Translations under genes and position numbers: made by a program
In this document: positions 38,389 through 41,912 of the stretch, piece after piece
How the letters are laid out: every line of letters starts with the position of its first letter
Numbering within the stretch: position 1 is the first letter of the stretch
Notes under the pieces: generated by a model
Database searches by the model: none
Told to the model about the DNA's origin: nothing
What the model saw: only the letters and a program-made list of their open reading frames with translations
From: Synechococcus sp. 8F6
Lineage (GTDB): Bacteria > Cyanobacteriota > Cyanobacteriia > PCC-6307 > Cyanobiaceae
NCBI RefSeq assembly: GCF_002252665.1
Contig: NZ_NQKZ01000016.1
Location: 1 to 41,912, forward strand
Direction of reading: 5' to 3'
Length of the DNA: 41,912 nt

Positions 38389-41151
38389 TCAGGCCTGGGG
38401 GCGTTCGGTGGCCGGGTCGAGCTGGCCGTTGCCGCTGGCCAGCAGATCTTCGATCTCGCACACCGGGAAGCGGTTGATCGCCTTCAGGGCGGCGCGGGCT
38501 TTGGTGCGCAGCTGCTCACTGATCGCCTCGCAGTAGGGCACCTGGGCCAGCAAATCCACCGTGCGGCGCAGGATCCGCACCACATCGCCTTCGTCGAGGG
38601 AGGTGTTGGCGATCACGTCGCTCCAGCTGGCCCCCTTGGCCCAGGCGTGCACCAGGCCGGTGAGCTCGGGCTCCCACCAGAGCGGGAAAGTGACCTTGGC
38701 GCGCTCCTGCTGGCGCTCCAGCTCCCGGCGCAGACCGCGCAGATCGTGCAGGGCCTCCTCGGCAGCCGGGGGCGGCGGGTAGCCGCACCAGAGATCCGGC
38801 CGATTCACCTCGGTGGAAATCGCCTCAAACACCGCCGCCAGCTGGGGCGGATCGAGCTCATCGAGGTGGCCACTCATCAACGCCAGCCCCAGCCACAGCT
38901 CGTTGTCGCCGCGCAGGGCCGCCACGGTGCGGCCCACCTCGGTGGGCTCCAGCCCATCGGCCCCCGCCAGGGCCCCGAAGAAGCGCAGCACCTCGATCAA
39001 GGCCAGGAAGGTGTCCCAGTGGCGGTTAGAGCGGAAGTGCAGCAGCCGCTGGCGCTCGTCGATCTCCAGCTGCAGCTCCTCCATGCGCCGGCGGTGCTTC
39101 TTGAGCTGGCGGCGGTCACCCCAACGGTGGGCCGGATGCAGCTCCAGCTGCTCCTCCAGGTCATGCACCAGCTGGGCGTGGGCCTGCACCTCGCCCGCCA
39201 GGTCGTATTGGGGGGTGACCATGTCGTGGCGGCTGGCCATGTGGGCCACCGCCAGGGCGAGGCCGCCGCTGGCCTGGTCGCCGTGGCGCAGCTCGCCGGC
39301 ATGGCGCAGCTCGGGCGCCTCCACCTGGCCCACCTGCAGGCAGCTGAGCTCGGCATGCAGGGCCACCACGGCGCCGCAGGGCAGCAGCAGCCACACGTTG
39401 TCGTCGGTGAGGCAGAGCAGCAGGGGGAACTGGCCCGGCCCCTTCACCTTCTCGACGATCACCGCTGGTGTCACCCGGCCGCGCAGCTGAGGGGCCTTGA
39501 GGCTCACCAGGGTGCCTTCGCTGGCGAACTGCAGGGCCAGGGTGAGCTCATGGGCGAGGGTTTCCTCGGCCTGCTGCTGCAGGATCCGCAGGATGCGGCG
39601 CTCCTCGCGCAGGTGCCCCCGCTGTTTCTCGTAGTCCTCGAAGTCGTCCCAGGGCACCTCGCCGGAGCCATCTTCGAGGCCCTCGAGCTGCTGCATCAGC
39701 TGGGCGATCCGGGCCTCGTCTTCAGCCAGATCCAAGGTGGCCAAATAGCGCCCGAAGCTACGCTCCACCAGCTCCTTGGCCTTGGCCAGGTCGTAGCGCT
39801 GCAGCAGGTTGAGCACCATGCCGTAGCTGGGCGTAAAATGGCTGACCAGCGGATCGGCAGGCGCGGTGGCCAGCTGGCCCGCTTCGCGCACCCCCTCAAA
39901 GCGGCTCTGCACCGTCACCACATAACCCTGGGAGTCGAGGCCCCGCCGGCCGGCACGGCCGGCCATCTGCAGGAATTCACTGCCCATCAGTGCCCGGTGG
40001 CCCCGCTCAGTGCGCTTGGACAGCGCCGAGATCACCGTGGTGCGGGCCGGCATGTTGATGCCGGCGGCCAGGGTTTCGGTGGCGAACACCACCTTGATCA
40101 AACCCTGCTGGAACAGCTCCTCGATCAGTTCCTTCCACGCCGGCAGCACGCCGGCATGGTGGGCGGCTATGCCCCGTAGCAGCGCCTCGGCGTGGCCGCC
40201 CTCCCGCACCGCCTCGGGGGTGGCCGCCACAAAGGCGTCGAGCCGGGCCTTGATGCGTGCCTGCTCCGCCGGGGTCACCAGATTGGCCTTGCCAAGCTCC
40301 TTGACCCCCTTGTCGCAGCCGCGGCGGCTGAAGATGAAATAGATGGCGGGCAGCATCTCGCGCTCGGCCATCTGGGCCACCACAAAGCCAAGCGGCGGCG
40401 CCTCGGGCTGGGGCGGCTTGGGCGTTTTCGGGCCCTTGCGGTGGCTGCCCTTGGGGGCCCGCCACACCTTGCAGTTGGGATGGAGCCCGGTGCCCTCCTC
40501 GTTGAGCAGGGGGTGCAGGCCCTTGGCACTGCAGAAGCTGAACGCGAGCGGCACCGGCCGGTGGTCGCTGAACACCAGGCGGGTGGGGCCGTGCACCCGC
40601 TCGATCCAATCGGTGAGCTGGCCGGCATTGGCCACCGTGGCCGAGAGGGCCACCAGCTGCACCGGCGGCGGGCAGTGAATGATCGATTCCTCCCACACGG
40701 TGCCCCGCTGGGAGTCGTTCATGTAGTGGCACTCATCGAGCACCACCGCCTCCACGCCCTCGAGCGGATCGTCTCCCCCATCCACTTCCGCATAGAGCAT
40801 GTTGCGGAAGATCTCGGTGGTCATCACCACCACCTGGGCCTCACGGTTGAGGCTGAGGTCGCCGGTGAGCAAGCCCACCTTGTCGGCGCCAAACTGCGCG
40901 CGGAAATCGCGCAGCTTCTGGTTGGAGAGTGCCTTCAGCGGCGTGGTGTAAAACACCTTCTGGCCGTGGGCCAGGGCTCGGTAGATGGCGTATTCGCCCA
41001 CCAGCGTCTTGCCCGAACCCGTCGGAGCGCTCACCACCACCGAGTGGCCCTGGTTGAGGGCATCGATCGCCTCCAACTGGAAGTCGTCGAGCGGAAAGGG
41101 AAAAATTGCCGCCGGATCGAGGGCTGCAGACACCGGCGCAGACTGGGGCAT
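38389..41151 (-). CDS. Ski2-like DExH RNA helicase with DSHCT domain
   Basis: This protein of 920 residues has the helicase core in the first half: Walker A SAPTGSGKT at 41-49, Walker B/DExH as VVLDECHYMND (DECH at 139-142), LSATVANAGQL (motif III) and QMAGRAGRRGLD (motif VI). The second half has a long helical insertion and a C-terminal DSHCT domain (AWAKGASWSDVIANTSLDEG, GDVVRILRRTVDLLAQVP). This layout is that of Ski2/Mtr4-type RNA helicases, which feed RNA to exonucleases in eukaryotes. Cyanobacterial members exist, but their exact partner is not shown here. Confidence 0.92.
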   Translation of the reverse strand: MPQSAPVSAALDPAAIFPFPLDDFQLEAIDALNQGHSVVVSAPTGSGKTLVGEYAIYRALAHGQKVFYTTPLKALSNQKLRDFRAQFGADKVGLLTGDLSLNREAQVVVMTTEIFRNMLYAEVDGGDDPLEGVEAVVLDECHYMNDSQRGTVWEESIIHCPPPVQLVALSATVANAGQLTDWIERVHGPTRLVFSDHRPVPLAFSFCSAKGLHPLLNEEGTGLHPNCKVWRAPKGSHRKGPKTPKPPQPEAPPLGFVVAQMAEREMLPAIYFIFSRRGCDKGVKELGKANLVTPAEQARIKARLDAFVAATPEAVREGGHAEALLRGIAAHHAGVLPAWKELIEELFQQGLIKVVFATETLAAGINMPARTTVISALSKRTERGHRALMGSEFLQMAGRAGRRGLDSQGYVVTVQSRFEGVREAGQLATAPADPLVSHFTPSYGMVLNLLQRYDLAKAKELVERSFGRYLATLDLAEDEARIAQLMQQLEGLEDGSGEVPWDDFEDYEKQRGHLREERRILRILQQQAEETLAHELTLALQFASEGTLVSLKAPQLRGRVTPAVIVEKVKGPGQFPLLLCLTDDNVWLLLPCGAVVALHAELSCLQVGQVEAPELRHAGELRHGDQASGGLALAVAHMASRHDMVTPQYDLAGEVQAHAQLVHDLEEQLELHPAHRWGDRRQLKKHRRRMEELQLEIDERQRLLHFRSNRHWDTFLALIEVLRFFGALAGADGLEPTEVGRTVAALRGDNELWLGLALMSGHLDELDPPQLAAVFEAISTEVNRPDLWCGYPPPPAAEEALHDLRGLRRELERQQERAKVTFPLWWEPELTGLVHAWAKGASWSDVIANTSLDEGDVVRILRRTVDLLAQVPYCEAISEQLRTKARAALKAINRFPVCEIEDLLASGNGQLDPATERPQA

Positions 41152-41230
41152 GGAGTGATCCTATGGGCCCCGGCTGAGGGACGCAGCCTTGCGCGTTGCG
41201 CACCGGTGGCCGGCACGGGGGTGATCCGGC

Positions 41231-41604
41231 TCAAGCCAACTCCAGCCACTGGCGCAGCGCCCGTTCCAACCGGGCCAGCTCCTCCCCCTGCAACAGGCCC
41301 AGCAGCGCGCGCACCTGGGGCCGCGATGCCGTGAACAGCTTGTCCACCATCAGCTGGGCTGGCCGCGGCAGGCCATTGACCGCTGAGGGCTCCAGGGACA
41401 AGCGCAGCAGCGGGGCCTCCAGCATCCGGGTGGTGAGCGGACAGCAGGTGAGGGTCGGATGATCGCTCAGCCAGCGATCGGCCTGCACCACCACGGCCAG
41501 CCGCCGCTGGGGATCACCACTCGCCACAGGATTACCCAGTCGCACCACCGCCCCACGGCGCAAGGGGATCACAGGCTGCCGTTGGGGTTGGGTCTTAGGG
41601 GCCG

Positions 41605-41608
<4 letters not shown>
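41231..41608 (-). CDS. MazF/PemK-like toxin
   Basis: This protein of 125 residues begins (after a short tail) with PLRRGAVVRLGNPVASGDPQ, then AVVVQADRW and CCPLTT, the order of the MazF/PemK barrel (RGxVxxV..., then VxVxS-like strand, then the conserved Thr). The C-terminal part PAQLMVDKLFTASRPQVRAL fits the later DKxRxxxK-like segment. MazF toxins cut mRNA or tRNA at short sequence motifs. The start overlaps the upstream antitoxin stop (ATGA), as usual for such pairs. The assignment is by pattern and carries moderate certainty. Confidence 0.75.
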
Positions 41609-41907
<299 letters not shown>

Positions 41908-41912
41908 GGGTT

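Overview
This is a GC-rich chromosomal contig from a unicellular, phycobilisome-containing cyanobacterium. Genes for ApcE, ApcA, ApcB and ApcC, the cyanobacterial b/b' form of ATP synthase, the plastid-type ribosomal protein PSRP-3 (Ycf65), PII with an NtcA box, and system II cytochrome c biogenesis all point there. High GC, very compact spacing and this gene order suggest the Cyanobium / high-GC Synechococcus group; that placement is inference. The left edge cuts through an IS1595-type transposase. The right edge ends in a 32-G run that looks like a sequencing or assembly artefact.

Layout. 0-1.1 kb: transposase remnant that has cut off the 3' end of a frameshifted LysR-like regulator. 1.1-3.35 kb: groES-groEL on the minus strand, with a CIRCE operator upstream and a strong terminator downstream. 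3.5-5.4 kb: divergent atpD-atpC. 5.6-8.3 kb: PSRP-3, a transaldolase-like gene coupled to a HAD hydrolase, and a VapBC-like toxin-antitoxin pair. 8.3-15.7 kb: pepP on the minus strand, then a tightly overlapping plus-strand cluster: CNNM/DUF21 protein, membrane GTPase, nadD, nadE and ald. 15.7-18.1 kb: a minus-strand set of 2OG-Fe(II) oxygenase, [2Fe-2S] ferredoxin, a 67-residue unknown protein and a DUF3326 protein; the last three overlap by 3-4 bases at each junction. 18.2-24.1 kb: the main ATP synthase operon atpI-B-E-F'-F-H-A-G, closed by a clear terminator. 24.2-25.5 kb: a SAM methyltransferase, divergent from apcE.

25.6-30.3 kb holds the phycobilisome core genes apcE (three linker repeats) and apcABC, each unit followed by a terminator. 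30.4-33.7 kb: ftsW, ccdA, ccs1. 33.7-35.6 kb: queF, glnB under an NtcA box, and a TlyA-type methyltransferase. 35.7-41.2 kb: a small hypothetical protein, purB, a PEBP-family protein, rlmH and a Ski2-like DSHCT helicase. 41.2 kb to the end: a MazF-like toxin overlapped by a ribbon-helix-helix antitoxin whose 5' end runs into the poly-G artefact.

Most of the window is core picocyanobacterial housekeeping: light-harvesting core, ATP synthase, nitrogen signalling, NAD synthesis and chaperones. I saw no tRNA, rRNA, CRISPR array or prophage. The best candidates for undescribed biology are the coupled ferredoxin / 67-residue protein / DUF3326 cluster, the GTPase-NAD operon with a low-complexity insert in NadE, and a PII protein with Phe instead of Tyr at position 51.
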